A stretch of 64,000 nt of DNA from Sunxiuqinia dokdonensis (lineage in GTDB: Bacteria; Bacteroidota; Bacteroidia; Bacteroidales; Prolixibacteraceae): NCBI RefSeq assembly GCF_001270965.1, contig NZ_LGIA01000024.1:19660-83659 (forward strand), in the 5' to 3' direction. Under the pieces are notes generated by a model. That model made no database searches. It worked only from the letters and a program-made list of their open reading frames with translations, and was not told where the DNA came from. Position numbers and translations under genes: made by a program. Positions 1 through 9,839 of the stretch are shown here, one piece after another (position 1 is the stretch's first letter; each line of letters opens with the position of its first letter).

Positions 1-366
1 GGTAAACTTGACAAACTCAGCCGGCTGAATGGCAATACCGCCAACCTGAAACCACGATGTGGAACCTTTAACTTGTGTTCCGAACAGGAGGACAGCAATG
101 AGCAGCAGGATGGTAATGGCATAAAAACCGTAGGCCGAAAAGACATAGAACTTGCTGTCGACCAGGATGAGGGTGAAGCCAATAACCAGGGCGGCAACAA
201 TCCAGATGAGCTGTTTGCCATAGCGCTGGGTCATATCCAGAATGCTGCTGTGCTCTTCGTTGTACACGGCTGCGTAAATGTTGATCCAGCCCATGAAAAC
301 AAGGACCAGGTAAAGGATAATGCTGACCCAGTCTAAATTAGCCCATATGTTGTTTCGTCGTGCCAC
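1..366 (-). CDS. rodA: RodA, SEDS peptidoglycan glycosyltransferase (N-terminal part only)
   Basis: Polymerises lipid II into glycan strands during cell elongation, in the inner membrane, as partner of PBP2. Only the first 122 codons are in the window; the gene runs off the left edge. The start is a GTG at 366, five bases after the mrdA stop. The translation shows three hydrophobic segments (about residues 13-32, 50-67, 75-92) and then the SEDS signature GSTSWFQVGGIAIQPAEFVK, which matches the conserved 'G..W...G....QPSE..K' motif of RodA/FtsW. Position after mrdA makes RodA more likely than FtsW. Last gene in view of the purH-mre operon. Confidence 0.93.
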   Translation of the reverse strand, partial: MARRNNIWANLDWVSIILYLVLVFMGWINIYAAVYNEEHSSILDMTQRYGKQLIWIVAALVIGFTLILVDSKFYVFSAYGFYAITILLLIAVLLFGTQVKGSTSWFQVGGIAIQPAEFVKFT

Positions 367-371
367 GCTTG

Positions 372-2195
372 TTATTTTGGTTGATTTGGATTTAACAAGT
401 TTGCATCCCGCATACGCTCTTCCACCGCAATTCTTCGTGGAGCAATCTGCCCTTGCAGGTATTTTTCAATGATCAGGCTGGCGATAGGAGCCGCGTAACG
501 AGATCCCCAAACACCATTTTCGACATAAACCGAGATAGCGATCTGCGGATTTTCTTTTGGTGCAAAAGCAATAAAAACCGAGTGGTCTGACCCGTGTGGG
601 TTTTGCACCGTTCCTGTTTTTCCGCAGATGATGATGCTATCCAACTTTGAGGAATAACGAACGTTGCTTTCTTCGACTACGGCTTGCATCCCATCAATAA
701 CAACGTCAAAGTGGCTCGGATCAATGGTTGTTTCATGCCGCTCGAACTTGAGTTCTTCCTGCTCATCTCGGTCGCTCCAAATCGATTTCACCAGGTGCGG
801 CGTGTAATAAAAGCCGCGGTTGGCGATGGTTGCTGCCAGGTTGGCCAACTGAAAAGGGGTAATGAGCAACTCGCCCTGACCAATTGCCATGGAGCGTATG
901 GTTAAGGCATTCCACCGGTTTTCGCCATAGTAATAGTTGTAGTATGAATCCTCCGGAATATTGCCTGCCAGTTCGTTGTTTAACTCGGTCCCCAGCCTTT
1001 GTCCCAGGCCAAAGCTGAGCAGGTGGTTTCGCCAAACCTGATAGCCCTGATCAGCACGCGGATACTTGCGGATAATGGAGCTGTAGGTATTCCAGAAAAA
1101 CGGGTTGCACGACTCCCTGATGGCATCGCGCAGGGCAATCGGCGAATAGTGGCTGTGTGTACACCGGATGGGGCGCGAAACGGTTCCGCTACAGCTAAAG
1201 CGGGTTTGCTCGTTGATTGTATTTTCCTGAAGGGCAATCAATCCATTGATGAGTTTAAAGGTTGAACCCGGTGGGTAGGCCGCCCGGATGGCCCGGTTGA
1301 AAATAGGCTTGAGCGTGTCCTCTGCCAATTGCTGATAGTTGGCGCCCCGTGCGCGGCCAACCAGCAGCGAGGGGTCGTAGGTTGGCGCACTTAAAAACGC
1401 CAGCACTTCGCCGGTGGCTGGTTCAATAGCTACCACACTTCCCTTTTTGTTTTGCATCAGGTATTCGGTGTACGCCTGAAGTTCAGCGTCCAGTGTTGAA
1501 GTCAGGTTTTTGCCAAGAATTGCCACGGTATCGCTTCGGCCTTCGCGGTAGCTTCCTTTCACCCGGTTGTGTACGTCAACAAGCTGAAAGCTTACGCCTT
1601 TTTGTCCGCGCAGTGCTTCTTCGTAGGAGTTTTCCAAGCCCGTTACACCAATGTAGTCGCCCTGGGCGTAATATGGGTCGTTTTCAATTTTGCTACGGTC
1701 AACTTCGCCAACATAGCCCAGCACGTGTGCTGCTGTTTTTTGAGGATACTCACGCAGGGTTCGGGCCTGAACAAAAAAGCCGGGAAAGCGGAAGATCTTT
1801 TCCTGCAGTACCGCGTAGTTTTCGGGCGAGAGCTGTTTGATGATCACCGAGGGTTTATAGGTCGAATACTTTTTGGCTTTTTGGAGGTTGGCAATCAGCT
1901 CTTCTTTTTCAATATCCAGGATCTGGCAGAAACTGGTTGTGTCGAAAGCCGTGAGCTCGCGTGGCGTAACCAGCAAGTCATACGACGCTTTGTTGTACAC
2001 CAGCAACTCGCCGTGGCGGTCGTAAACCAGTCCCCGTGCCGGATAGGTGATCACCCTCCGCAGAACGTTTCTGGTGGCCGACTGCTTATAATCGTTGTCC
2101 TGCACCTGCAAGCGAAACAGGCGCACCGTGAACGCCAAAGCGACGAGGATAAAAATGGCGGCCAATACATATTTCCGTTTTGAAAAGTTGTCCAC
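372..2195 (-). CDS. mrdA: Penicillin-binding protein 2 (elongation transpeptidase)
   Basis: Class B PBP that cross-links new peptidoglycan in the side wall together with RodA; anchored in the inner membrane with a periplasmic catalytic domain. 607 aa, normal for the family. One membrane segment lies at about residues 9-25, then the PBP dimerisation region, then the transpeptidase domain. The catalytic triad motifs are visible: PPGSTFK with Ser311, SCN, and KTGT near residue 525. The start is GTG at 2195. It sits four bases after mreD and five before rodA, so translation is probably coupled. Confidence 0.96.
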   Translation of the reverse strand: MDNFSKRKYVLAAIFILVALAFTVRLFRLQVQDNDYKQSATRNVLRRVITYPARGLVYDRHGELLVYNKASYDLLVTPRELTAFDTTSFCQILDIEKEELIANLQKAKKYSTYKPSVIIKQLSPENYAVLQEKIFRFPGFFVQARTLREYPQKTAAHVLGYVGEVDRSKIENDPYYAQGDYIGVTGLENSYEEALRGQKGVSFQLVDVHNRVKGSYREGRSDTVAILGKNLTSTLDAELQAYTEYLMQNKKGSVVAIEPATGEVLAFLSAPTYDPSLLVGRARGANYQQLAEDTLKPIFNRAIRAAYPPGSTFKLINGLIALQENTINEQTRFSCSGTVSRPIRCTHSHYSPIALRDAIRESCNPFFWNTYSSIIRKYPRADQGYQVWRNHLLSFGLGQRLGTELNNELAGNIPEDSYYNYYYGENRWNALTIRSMAIGQGELLITPFQLANLAATIANRGFYYTPHLVKSIWSDRDEQEELKFERHETTIDPSHFDVVIDGMQAVVEESNVRYSSKLDSIIICGKTGTVQNPHGSDHSVFIAFAPKENPQIAISVYVENGVWGSRYAAPIASLIIEKYLQGQIAPRRIAVEERMRDANLLNPNQPK

Positions 2196-2199
2196 GAAC

Positions 2200-2706
2200 T
2201 CACTCCTTAAAAATCAGAAACTGACTAATGATGACCAATACGATTGTAAAGGCGGCACTTAATAAGCTTCTGGATAATGTGTAAATAAATCCCTCAAAGG
2301 TAAAAACTTCGACAAAAAACAAGAAAAGGTGATGCGCCAGCACCAGCATGAGCGTGTAACGCAGAAACCAGCCAAATCCCATAAACGACAAGCGGGGAGG
2401 GGTGTTTACCTCAATGGTGTCGCGCGAGGAAATCAGATCGATGGCGAATGGCCGCAGAAATGCCAAAAAGGTCGTTGCCGAGGCGTGAATGCCAGGCGTG
2501 TTGCTGAAGATGTCGATGAACAGGCCGAGGAAAAATCCCATAAAAAGCAAGAGGTAGCGAGGCGTTTCAAATGGCAGCAACAAAATAAACAGAACATATA
2601 AATAGGGGTTGACATAGCCGCTGAACTGGATGTTGTTCAGGATCAGGGCCTGCAGCAGCACCAGAACCACGAGCATAATCAGGTATTTCAGCAAGTCTCT
2701 AATCAT
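2200..2706 (-). CDS. mreD: Rod shape-determining protein MreD
   Basis: Small integral membrane protein of the elongasome that links MreC to the peptidoglycan synthases. 168 aa with about five hydrophobic segments, starting at residues 8-26. Sequence conservation in MreD is weak, so the call leans on size, membrane topology and position between mreC (8-base overlap) and mrdA (4-base gap), a fixed order in Bacteroidota. Confidence 0.92.
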   Translation of the reverse strand: MIRDLLKYLIMLVVLVLLQALILNNIQFSGYVNPYLYVLFILLLPFETPRYLLLFMGFFLGLFIDIFSNTPGIHASATTFLAFLRPFAIDLISSRDTIEVNTPPRLSFMGFGWFLRYTLMLVLAHHLFLFFVEVFTFEGFIYTLSRSLLSAAFTIVLVIISQFLIFKE

Positions 2707-3526
2707 CCGTATTTTGTTCTTCTAAATTGATTTGTTCTTCCAGAAAATTGTTCTTCACCAGTTCGACATGCGAAATGGTTTTAAAATTGGTTGACAGGCG
2801 GATGTTGATCTGGTAAAAGTTGGCACCGCTGTCGTGATTAAATTCATCGATGACCCCGATCAAAATGCCTTCCGGGAAAATGGACGAATAGCCGCTGGTC
2901 ACAATGGTGTCGCCAACTGCCAGTTCAACATGGAAAGGGATTTCGTTTAAACGGGCGTATTGGGGGTCATTGCCGTTCCAATACAAGGAGCCAAAGTAAT
3001 TGTTCTTTTTGATTTTGGCCGAAACCCGCCAGCGTCGGTTCAAAATGCTGGGCCCTGAGCTGTAGTGTTTTGACACATTGGTTACGACGCCTACCACACC
3101 GTCGGGGCCAATAATGCCCATGTCCTGCTCAATGCCATCCAAAAGTCCTTTGTTCAGCGTCACGTAGTTGTGTTGCTTGTTCACCGAGTTGTTGATGATA
3201 CGTGCCGGAATAAACTGGTAGGTGGTATCGCTGATGACGGACGTATCGGCATGACTAAAAATGTCGAGCACCTGCAATTTTTGGAGCTTCGTTTGTAATT
3301 CGGCGTTTTCACGCGCCAGTTCCTCGTTGATGCGCTTCAACTGAAAATAGCTGGTCAGGTTCGACGACATTTCGTACACCGAAGCCGAGAGCTGGTTGCT
3401 GGAATTGAGAAATCTGACTCGCTGAAAATTGTTGTAGTTGACAATCAAAATAAGCGAAATGACTTCGAGTGCCAAAAACAAGAAAAAAACGTGAAAACGA
3501 GCAAGAAACTGGAGCAAACTTCTCAT
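2699..3526 (-). CDS. mreC: Cell shape-determining protein MreC
   Basis: Bitopic elongasome scaffold: one membrane helix at about residues 13-31, a coiled coil at about 60-90 (ELARENAELQTKLQKLQ), then the periplasmic beta domain with the typical GLLDGI..DMGIIGPDGVVG region. 275 aa. The start of mreD overlaps its end by 8 bases, and it lies 34 bases after mreB. Its C-terminal tail is acidic and Gln-rich. Confidence 0.95.
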   Translation of the reverse strand: MRSLLQFLARFHVFFLFLALEVISLILIVNYNNFQRVRFLNSSNQLSASVYEMSSNLTSYFQLKRINEELARENAELQTKLQKLQVLDIFSHADTSVISDTTYQFIPARIINNSVNKQHNYVTLNKGLLDGIEQDMGIIGPDGVVGVVTNVSKHYSSGPSILNRRWRVSAKIKKNNYFGSLYWNGNDPQYARLNEIPFHVELAVGDTIVTSGYSSIFPEGILIGVIDEFNHDSGANFYQINIRLSTNFKTISHVELVKNNFLEEQINLEEQNTDD

Positions 3527-3560
3527 GAAGCAGATGGATTTTACTCCTTCCTACTCAGTG

Positions 3561-4583
3561 TTACCTGATCAGGAAGGAGAATTTATCAACGTTTTTAAGC
3601 GCGATGCCGGTACCTCGTGCTACTGCTCTTAAAGGGTCTTCGGCAATGTGGAACGGAATATTGATTTTCTCGGTCAGGCGTTTGTCCAGGCCGCGCAACA
3701 GGGCGCCGCCACCTGCCAGGTAAATTCCCCGGGTCACAATGTCGGAGTACAACTCCGGTGGTGTTTGCTCCAAAGCGCTCAAAATGGCGGTTTCAATCTT
3801 GGAGATTGATTTTTCCAGGCAATGCGAAATTTCCTGATACGATACCGGCACCTCAATCGGAAGTGCAGTCATCTGGTTTGGTCCCTGAATGATAAAGTCA
3901 TTGGGCGGTTCTTCCAGTTGCGAAAGCGCCGAGCCTACATGAATCTTGATTTCCTCGGCTGTACGTTCACCAATTTTGATGTTGTGCTGGTGCCGCATAT
4001 ATTCCATAATGTCCGCCGTCAGGTCATCGCCGGCAATCCGGATGGATTTGTTGGTCACGATTCCGCCCAGCGAGATCACGGCAATTTCGGTTGTTCCACC
4101 GCCAATGTCCACAATCATGCTTCCTTCGGGCGCTTCTACATCCAAGCCAATTCCAATGGCAGCGGCCATGGGTTCGTAAATCATGTACACTTCGCGGCCT
4201 CCGGCGTGTTCGGCCGAGTCGCGCACGGCACGTATTTCAACTTCGGTTGAGCCGGAAGGGATACAAACTACCATTTTTAAAGCGGGCGAAAAGAACCGCG
4301 ATTTGGGATTGATCATTTTAATCATTCCCCTGATCATTTGTTCGGCGGCGTTAAAATCGGCAATCACCCCATCACGCAATGGACGGATGGTTTTTAGGTT
4401 GGCGTGGGTTTTCCCCTGCATCTGGCGGGCTTTTTCGCCAATGGCAACCAGCTTTTCCGTTTTCAGATCGATGGTCACAATGGACGGTTCGTCCACTACA
4501 ATTTTATCATTCTGAATGATGATGGTATTTGCCGTCCCCAGGTCAATTGCAATTTCCTGGGTCAAAAATGAAAACAATCCCAT
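3561..4583 (-). CDS. mreB: Actin-like cell-shape protein MreB
   Basis: ATP-dependent filament that positions the elongation machinery on the cytoplasmic face of the membrane. 340 aa, usual length. The actin-fold phosphate loops are clear: IAIDLGTANT near the N-terminus, IVDIGGGTTEIAVISLGG in the middle, and YLAGGGALLRGLD near the end. A Shine-Dalgarno-like AAGGAG stands 9 bases before the ATG, which supports this start. Second gene of the operon, 52 bases after purH. Confidence 0.98.
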   Translation of the reverse strand: MGLFSFLTQEIAIDLGTANTIIIQNDKIVVDEPSIVTIDLKTEKLVAIGEKARQMQGKTHANLKTIRPLRDGVIADFNAAEQMIRGMIKMINPKSRFFSPALKMVVCIPSGSTEVEIRAVRDSAEHAGGREVYMIYEPMAAAIGIGLDVEAPEGSMIVDIGGGTTEIAVISLGGIVTNKSIRIAGDDLTADIMEYMRHQHNIKIGERTAEEIKIHVGSALSQLEEPPNDFIIQGPNQMTALPIEVPVSYQEISHCLEKSISKIETAILSALEQTPPELYSDIVTRGIYLAGGGALLRGLDKRLTEKINIPFHIAEDPLRAVARGTGIALKNVDKFSFLIR

Positions 4584-4635
4584 AGTTTAATTCTCCTTAC
4601 TGTATCTAAATTTCCGCCGAAGCAGCTTTTTGGGT

Positions 4636-6225
4636 TTAATGTTTAAAATGACGTCGTCCGGTAAACAACATGGCCATGCCAAACTCGTCGCATGCCTCAA
4701 TCACTTCTTCATCGCGAATACTTCCGCCAGGTTCAACCAGGTATTTCACCCCATACTCATTGGCGGCTTCAATACTGTCGCGGAAGGGGAAGAAAGCGTC
4801 GGAAATCAGCACAGACTCTTCAATCTTAATGCCTTCTTTCATGTTAAAACGCGGAATCGTCAATTGGCGAAGACTGTCCAGCCGGTTGGGTTGTCCCATG
4901 CCGGCACCAGTCAGCCAAAACGAACCATCTGCGTTTTCGGTTACCAAAGCAATGGCATTGCTCTTTAAATGTTTACACGCTGTTATACCAAACTTGGCGA
5001 GATTTAATTTATTGTCATCAAATTGAATTTTCGTGACGTTTTTAAATTCGCTGTCCATGCCCTCGTCTTCATCCTGAACCAGCATACCACCACTGATGGA
5101 ACGGTACAGTTTTTCGCCGGTAATCTCAGCTTTGACCGGTGTTACCAGCAAACGAAGGTTTTTCTTTTGGCTGAATATTTCGAGCGCTTCGGGTGTAAAT
5201 TCCGGAGCGATGATGATTTCGACAAACTTTTTACCAAACCAGTTGGCCACTTCGGCAGTCACGGTATCGGTAAAGCAGATGATGGAGCCAAAGGCACTGA
5301 TGGGGTCACCGGCCCAGGCCAAGTCGAGCGAATGCAAAATGTTGTTGGTTACAGCCAGCCCGCAAGGGTTGAGGTGCTTAATGACCGAAACAGCCACTTT
5401 GTTTTCCAAATGAGTAACCGAATGGTAGGCATCGCTGGCCGATTTCCAAGCCGCGTCGGCATCCAGCATGTTGTTGTACGAAAGTGCTTTGCCTTGTAAA
5501 ACCTCGGCATTGGCTAGGGTGGCCTGACTTTCTGTATTGTCGAACTTATAGAAAGTAGCCGACTGGTGTGAGTTTTCGCCATAGCGAAGCACCTGTCCGT
5601 CGTTCAGGCTTACCCGGTTGGTTTCGGTAATTCCATCGTTGAAATAATTGAAAATAGCCGAATCGTAATGCGACGAAGTGGCAAAAGCCTTGCGCGCAAA
5701 CGCTTTCCGGTCATCAATCGAGCTTTCACCATTTTTCTCGTTCAGCAATTGGATGAATTCTTCGTACTGGTTGCGCGATGAAATAATGATGACGTCTTTA
5801 AAGTTCTTTGCAGCCGCACGAATGAGCGCGATGCCGCCAATATCTATTTTTTCAATGATGTCTTCTTCTGATGCGCCGGAAGCAACGGTCTCCTCAAAGG
5901 GGTATAAATCAACAATGACCAAGTCTATCTGCGGGATTTCATAGTCGAGTAATTGTTTCTGATCGCCTTCATGGTCGCGGCGGTTGAGTATGCCACCAAA
6001 TACTTTGGGGTGAAGTGTTTTTACCCGCCCGCCTAAAATCGAGGGATAGCTGGTCAGGCTTTCTACGGGTGTCACCGCAGCTCCTAAGCCTTCAATAAAG
6101 GATTGAGTTCCTCCTGTTGAATAAATTTGAACACCTAATTGATCCAGTTTTTTTACGATAGTATCCAGTTTGTCTTTATGATAAACCGAGATAAGTGCTG
6201 ATTTAATCTTTTTTAAATCCTTCAT
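4636..6225 (-). CDS. purH: Bifunctional AICAR transformylase / IMP cyclohydrolase
   Basis: Catalyses the last two steps of IMP synthesis: formyl transfer from 10-formyl-THF to AICAR, then ring closure. 529 aa, typical. The N-terminal MGS-like cyclohydrolase domain (to about residue 200) contains STGGT and LGGRVKTLHPK. The AICARFT domain shows RYGENSHQ, the catalytic Lys-His in VIKHLNPCG and the family's terminal GRRHFKH. It leads the mreBCD operon, an order recurrent in Bacteroidota; the tie between purine synthesis and cell-wall elongation is positional only. Confidence 0.98.
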   Translation of the reverse strand: MKDLKKIKSALISVYHKDKLDTIVKKLDQLGVQIYSTGGTQSFIEGLGAAVTPVESLTSYPSILGGRVKTLHPKVFGGILNRRDHEGDQKQLLDYEIPQIDLVIVDLYPFEETVASGASEEDIIEKIDIGGIALIRAAAKNFKDVIIISSRNQYEEFIQLLNEKNGESSIDDRKAFARKAFATSSHYDSAIFNYFNDGITETNRVSLNDGQVLRYGENSHQSATFYKFDNTESQATLANAEVLQGKALSYNNMLDADAAWKSASDAYHSVTHLENKVAVSVIKHLNPCGLAVTNNILHSLDLAWAGDPISAFGSIICFTDTVTAEVANWFGKKFVEIIIAPEFTPEALEIFSQKKNLRLLVTPVKAEITGEKLYRSISGGMLVQDEDEGMDSEFKNVTKIQFDDNKLNLAKFGITACKHLKSNAIALVTENADGSFWLTGAGMGQPNRLDSLRQLTIPRFNMKEGIKIEESVLISDAFFPFRDSIEAANEYGVKYLVEPGGSIRDEEVIEACDEFGMAMLFTGRRHFKH

Positions 6226-6249
6226 TTATAGTCTTTTGAAATTGATGGA

Positions 6250-6257
6250 CAAAGATA
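6250..6257 (-). promoter_or_regulatory. -7 promoter box for the purH-mre operon
   Basis: On the minus strand the box reads TATCTTTG, a perfect match to the Bacteroidota -7 consensus TAnnTTTG, 24 bases before the purH ATG. A TTTG lies 25 bases upstream rather than the usual 19-21, so the -33 element is not convincing. Confidence 0.6.
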
Positions 6258-6444
6258 ATAAAATCGACTGATTTTCCTTTGGCAAAAGTAAGCGATTTCA
6301 GCATTTTATTGGCAAAAAGATCGAACTGTTTTTGATCTTGAAAGGAGATGTCGTTGGTGATTTTAGTCAATAGCTGTCATTTTTTTGAGTAGCGAAAGGT
6401 CTCGGTTGATTGGAATAATTCTATCTTTATTGATCGAAACAAAA

Positions 6445-7701
6445 ATGATGCTTTTACTTCGACTCATACTGGAAAGTTTTTCGTTTGCAGGAGATTCGCT
6501 GCGGGCCAACAAGCTGCGCACCTTCCTGTCGCTGTTGGGCATTACCATTGGTATTTTTGCCATTATTTCGGTGTTTACCGTCATTGATTCCTTGGAGAAT
6601 TACATTCGCAGCAGTCTGAATGCGTTGGGCGACAACATGGTTTACATTCAGAAGTGGCCCTGGACGCCGCCCGAAGGTGAAACCGAATACCCCTGGTGGA
6701 AATACATGAACCGGCCAGTGCCGGACATGGATGAGGCGGATGAGCTCGTCAGAAGATCGCAATATACGGCAAATGCAGTTTTCTTTTTTGGCTTTAATAC
6801 CACCGTTCAATATGAGAGTAGCAGCGCTGAAAATACAGAGGTGCTGGCAACAACGCATGATTTAATAGAAACCTGGGATTTGCACATTGACCGCGGCCGT
6901 TATTTTACCGAATCCGAAAGTCATTCGGGAGCTGCCATGGCACTGGTTGGCAGCGAACTGGTTGATCGCCTTTTTGGAGGTGTGAGTCCGGTGGGAAAGC
7001 AGATTAAAGTTGGCGGTCATCGTTTGTTGGTGATCGGCACTTACAAAAAGAAAGGCACCGATATGTTTGGCACCAGCATGGACAAACGGATTCATGTTCC
7101 AGTCGTTTACGCGGCCAACATGGTTGATTTTAAGAATCGCGATCGTGGACAATCCATTAATGTGAAATCGAAACCGGGTGTTGGCAAAGCCGAGTTTACC
7201 GCAGAGCTGGAAGGCATTATGCGAACGCTGCGCCGGCTGCGGCCAATGGAGGAAAATGATTTTGCCATCAATGAGGTCAGTGCTATAAGCAACCAGTTCG
7301 ATGCTTTTTTTGTCGTTTTCAACCTGGCGGGTTGGGTCATTGGCGGATTCAGCATTGTGGTGGGCGGTTTTGGAATTGCCAACATCATGTTTGTTTCGGT
7401 GAAGGAGCGCACCCGCATTATTGGAATTCAAAAGGCATTGGGCGCCAAAAAATATTTTATTCTGCTGCAGTTTATCTTTGAGTCGGTCATCCTTTCGCTG
7501 GCCGGAGGTGCTGTTGGCTTGTTTTTGATTTTTTTGGGAACCGGCATTTTTAGCTATGTCTCGGATATGACCATCGCCATGAATGCAGAAAATGTCGCGT
7601 TGGGTTTGATGATCTCGGGCGTCATTGGTGTTTTGTCTGGGTTTTTACCGGCCCTCTCGGCTGCCCGGCTCGATCCGGTGGAAGCAATGAACTCGGTGTA
7701 A
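6445..7701 (+). CDS. MacB/FtsX-type ABC transporter permease
   Basis: Inner-membrane permease of a MacB-like ABC system (export or lipoprotein/efflux type; substrate unknown). 418 aa from the ATG at 6445, chosen because the family begins just before the first helix (LRLILESFSFAGDSLRANKLRTFLSLLGI is reached only from here); an upstream ATG at 6385 adds 20 unlikely residues. Domains: first helix at about residues 28-50, MacB periplasmic core domain (about 55-270), then three C-terminal FtsX helices with the conserved VKERTRIIGIQKALGAKK loop. No ATPase gene is adjacent, so its partner is encoded elsewhere. It is divergent from purH. Confidence 0.9.
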   Translation: MMLLLRLILESFSFAGDSLRANKLRTFLSLLGITIGIFAIISVFTVIDSLENYIRSSLNALGDNMVYIQKWPWTPPEGETEYPWWKYMNRPVPDMDEADELVRRSQYTANAVFFFGFNTTVQYESSSAENTEVLATTHDLIETWDLHIDRGRYFTESESHSGAAMALVGSELVDRLFGGVSPVGKQIKVGGHRLLVIGTYKKKGTDMFGTSMDKRIHVPVVYAANMVDFKNRDRGQSINVKSKPGVGKAEFTAELEGIMRTLRRLRPMEENDFAINEVSAISNQFDAFFVVFNLAGWVIGGFSIVVGGFGIANIMFVSVKERTRIIGIQKALGAKKYFILLQFIFESVILSLAGGAVGLFLIFLGTGIFSYVSDMTIAMNAENVALGLMISGVIGVLSGFLPALSAARLDPVEAMNSV

Positions 7702-7966
7702 CTGGGGAAATTCCAAATTCCAAATTTTAAGTTCCAGATTTCTAGCATCGAGTTTCGGGTTTCGAGTTTCAAATTTCTAGCATCAAGTATCCAGTATCCA
7801 GCATTTAGTATCAAGCATTCCCGAGCAATCGGGACTCCCTTCGGTTGCCAGCATCCAGTTTCGGGTTTCGAGTTTCTGGTTTCAAATTTCAAGTTTCTAG
7901 CATCTAGCATCAAGTATCCAGCATCCAGCATTCCCGATCAATCGGGACTCCTTTCGGTCGCCAGCA
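7702..7966. repeat. Low-complexity intergenic repeat block
   Basis: 265 bases between two convergent genes with no credible gene. The block is built of variants of ATTCCAAATT, GAGTTTCGGGTTTCGAGTTT, and CTAGCATCAAGTATCCAGCA. It holds two copies (7819-7852 and 7932-7965) of a palindromic unit TCCCGAnnnATCGGGACTCC followed by TTCGGTNGCCAGC. Similar units recur in at least three other gaps in this window. Confidence 0.8.
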
Positions 7967-8941
7967 TCAAGTATCCCGCTTCGTACTTCCCAGGTGGAGC
8001 AGCGCATCGCCTTGGTAAACAATGGGCGCGTGGTTGAGCCCGAGTATATGGCCTCCCGCCGGCATCCTGACTTTATGCTCAAATTTTCCGTAGGGGTCGG
8101 AGATGCTGCCGATAGTTTCTCCCTTTTCAACCCGGGCGCCATCTTTTATGTGGAAACGGAAAAGCCCTCCGTGGCGGGCACGAACCCAGCTCGATTGCTC
8201 GATAATAATGGATTCGTGCATTTCCATTTGGGCAAGCTCTTCGGAAAAATCGCGCATGCCCAGGTGGTTCATCACCTGCATGACTCCCCGGATCCCTCGC
8301 ATGGTGATCCGTTTGTGAAAGTCGAGCGATTTGCCACCTTCAAATAGCAGCACCGATTTGCCTACATGTGTTGCGGCTTGGCGAAACGATCTTTCGCGGT
8401 TGGGGGCAAAGACAATAAATCGAGGGTTGAACACCTTCGCCAGCTCCAGAAGTTCCGGATTTCCGCGGCTGATACGGATTTGGGAACTATTGAACCGGTT
8501 GGCACCTCCCGTATGAAAATCAATGCAATAGTCAACATGCGGAAGGATGTTGTTCATCAGGTGAAAGGCGAAAATACTGGCCAAAGAGCCATTTTTCGAA
8601 CCAGGGAAAACCCGGTTCAGGTCCTTGCCATCCGGAAATTCGCGCGTTTGGCTCAAAAATCCAAAAACGTTCAAAACCGGAATGCAGATCACTGTTCCGC
8701 GTTTGGGTTTGTTTATTTTTTTTGAAATGATTTCGCGAACGATTTCCACCCCATTAACTTCGTTGCCGTGGATTCCGGCATTGAGCAAAAGTACGGGGCC
8801 ATCCTCGCGCGAGCGCTCAACAATAACAGGGACTTCAACTTTCGCCCGGGTGTGGAGGCGGGCAATATCCAGGTTAATAAGGGTTTGCTTTCCAGGACGG
8901 ATTTCCGTCCCCAGAATCGTCATGGGGCGATGCTTTTTCAT
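7967..8941 (-). CDS. Succinylglutamate desuccinylase/aspartoacylase-family zinc deacylase
   Basis: Zinc carboxypeptidase-fold amidohydrolase of the AstE/AspA superfamily. 324 aa. The zinc motif is visible as NAGIHGNEVNG (H..E), with the third ligand in IDFHTGG; DLNRVFPG is the substrate-carboxylate loop. The C-terminal 80 residues form a beta-rich domain (ARHGGLFRFHIKDGARVEKG) resembling the biotinyl/lipoyl-like tail of this family. It is the last gene of the rsmA-mgtE-protease-rimK operon, 11 bases after rimK. In such clusters the deacylase is thought to hydrolyse or process the product of the ATP-grasp ligase; the true substrate is not known. Confidence 0.9.
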   Translation of the reverse strand: MKKHRPMTILGTEIRPGKQTLINLDIARLHTRAKVEVPVIVERSREDGPVLLLNAGIHGNEVNGVEIVREIISKKINKPKRGTVICIPVLNVFGFLSQTREFPDGKDLNRVFPGSKNGSLASIFAFHLMNNILPHVDYCIDFHTGGANRFNSSQIRISRGNPELLELAKVFNPRFIVFAPNRERSFRQAATHVGKSVLLFEGGKSLDFHKRITMRGIRGVMQVMNHLGMRDFSEELAQMEMHESIIIEQSSWVRARHGGLFRFHIKDGARVEKGETIGSISDPYGKFEHKVRMPAGGHILGLNHAPIVYQGDALLHLGSTKRDT

Positions 8942-8952
8942 CGTTTAGGTTC

Positions 8953-9825
8953 TTAAACGTTACGTTCAACATAGCGAATGATGCTCCGGGCAATGTCGGT
9001 ACCCGTAGCACTTTCAATTCCTTCGAGGCCGGGCGATGAATTGACTTCCAAAATCAACGGACCATGATTCGATTGCAGCATATCAACACCAGCCACTCCC
9101 AAGCCCATCACGCGGGCAGCTTTCAAAGCTGCATTTTCCTCATCTTCACTTAGTTCAATAATTTCGGCGGTTCCACCCCTGTGTAGGTTCGAACGAAATT
9201 CACCTTTCTTGCCCTGCCGTTTCATGGCGCCAACCACCACGCCGTCCACCACAAAGGCACGCACATCGGCTCCTTTCGATTCCTTGATGTACTCCTGAAC
9301 AATTACCCTGGCTTTGAGTCCGTTGAAAGCTTCAATTACCGATTCGGCGGCATTGTCGGTTTCGGCCAGCACCACGCCCAGGCCTTGCGTGCCTTCCAGT
9401 ACTTTAATAACCACTGGTGTTCCGCCCACAATGCGGATGATGTCTTTAACGTTACGCGAATAGTTGGTGAACACCGTTTTGGGCAAACCCAGTCCGGCAC
9501 GGCTCAAAATCTGGAGACTGCGCAATTTGTCGCGCGAGCGAACCAGCGCCTGCGATTCGATGGCCGTAAATACTTTCATCATTTCAAACTGGCGAACGAC
9601 AGCTGTACCGTAAAAGGTGATGGATGCGCCGATTCGCGGAATCACCGCATCAACGTCTTCCAGCTTTTGACCTTTGTAGTAAACAGCCGGCTTTTTCTTT
9701 TCAATCACCAGGTCGCATTTGGAGTGGTCAACAATCAGCATTTCATGGCCGCGCTGTTTTCCGGCCTCAATTAAGCGCTGGGTGGAATATAGGTTGGGAT
9801 TTCGTGATAATACAACTAGTTTCAT
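8953..9825 (-). CDS. rimK: RimK-family ATP-grasp alpha-L-glutamate ligase
   Basis: ATP-dependent amide ligase that adds glutamate to a protein or small-molecule carboxylate; in E. coli it glutamylates ribosomal protein S6. 290 aa against about 300. N-terminal pre-ATP-grasp domain, then ATP-grasp features: [36 protein letters not shown], and the metal-binding [15 protein letters not shown] near the C-terminus. It sits between a RimK-linked protease gene (14-base gap) and a deacylase gene, a known amidoligase neighbourhood, so the substrate need not be S6. Confidence 0.93.
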   Translation of the reverse strand: MKLVVLSRNPNLYSTQRLIEAGKQRGHEMLIVDHSKCDLVIEKKKPAVYYKGQKLEDVDAVIPRIGASITFYGTAVVRQFEMMKVFTAIESQALVRSRDKLRSLQILSRAGLGLPKTVFTNYSRNVKDIIRIVGGTPVVIKVLEGTQGLGVVLAETDNAAESVIEAFNGLKARVIVQEYIKESKGADVRAFVVDGVVVGAMKRQGKKGEFRSNLHRGGTAEIIELSEDEENAALKAARVMGLGVAGVDMLQSNHGPLILEVNSSPGLEGIESATGTDIARSIIRYVERNV

Positions 9826-9839
9826 TCAATTCAAGTGTT

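Noticed and set aside
73..336. Plus-strand frame of 87 codons at the left edge
   Set aside because: Antisense to rodA, whose translation has the SEDS motif and membrane helices.
7554..8142. Minus-strand frames over the end of the MacB-like gene and the following gap
   Set aside because: Their translation is the repeat text (LDAGYWILDARNLKLETRN type), not a protein.
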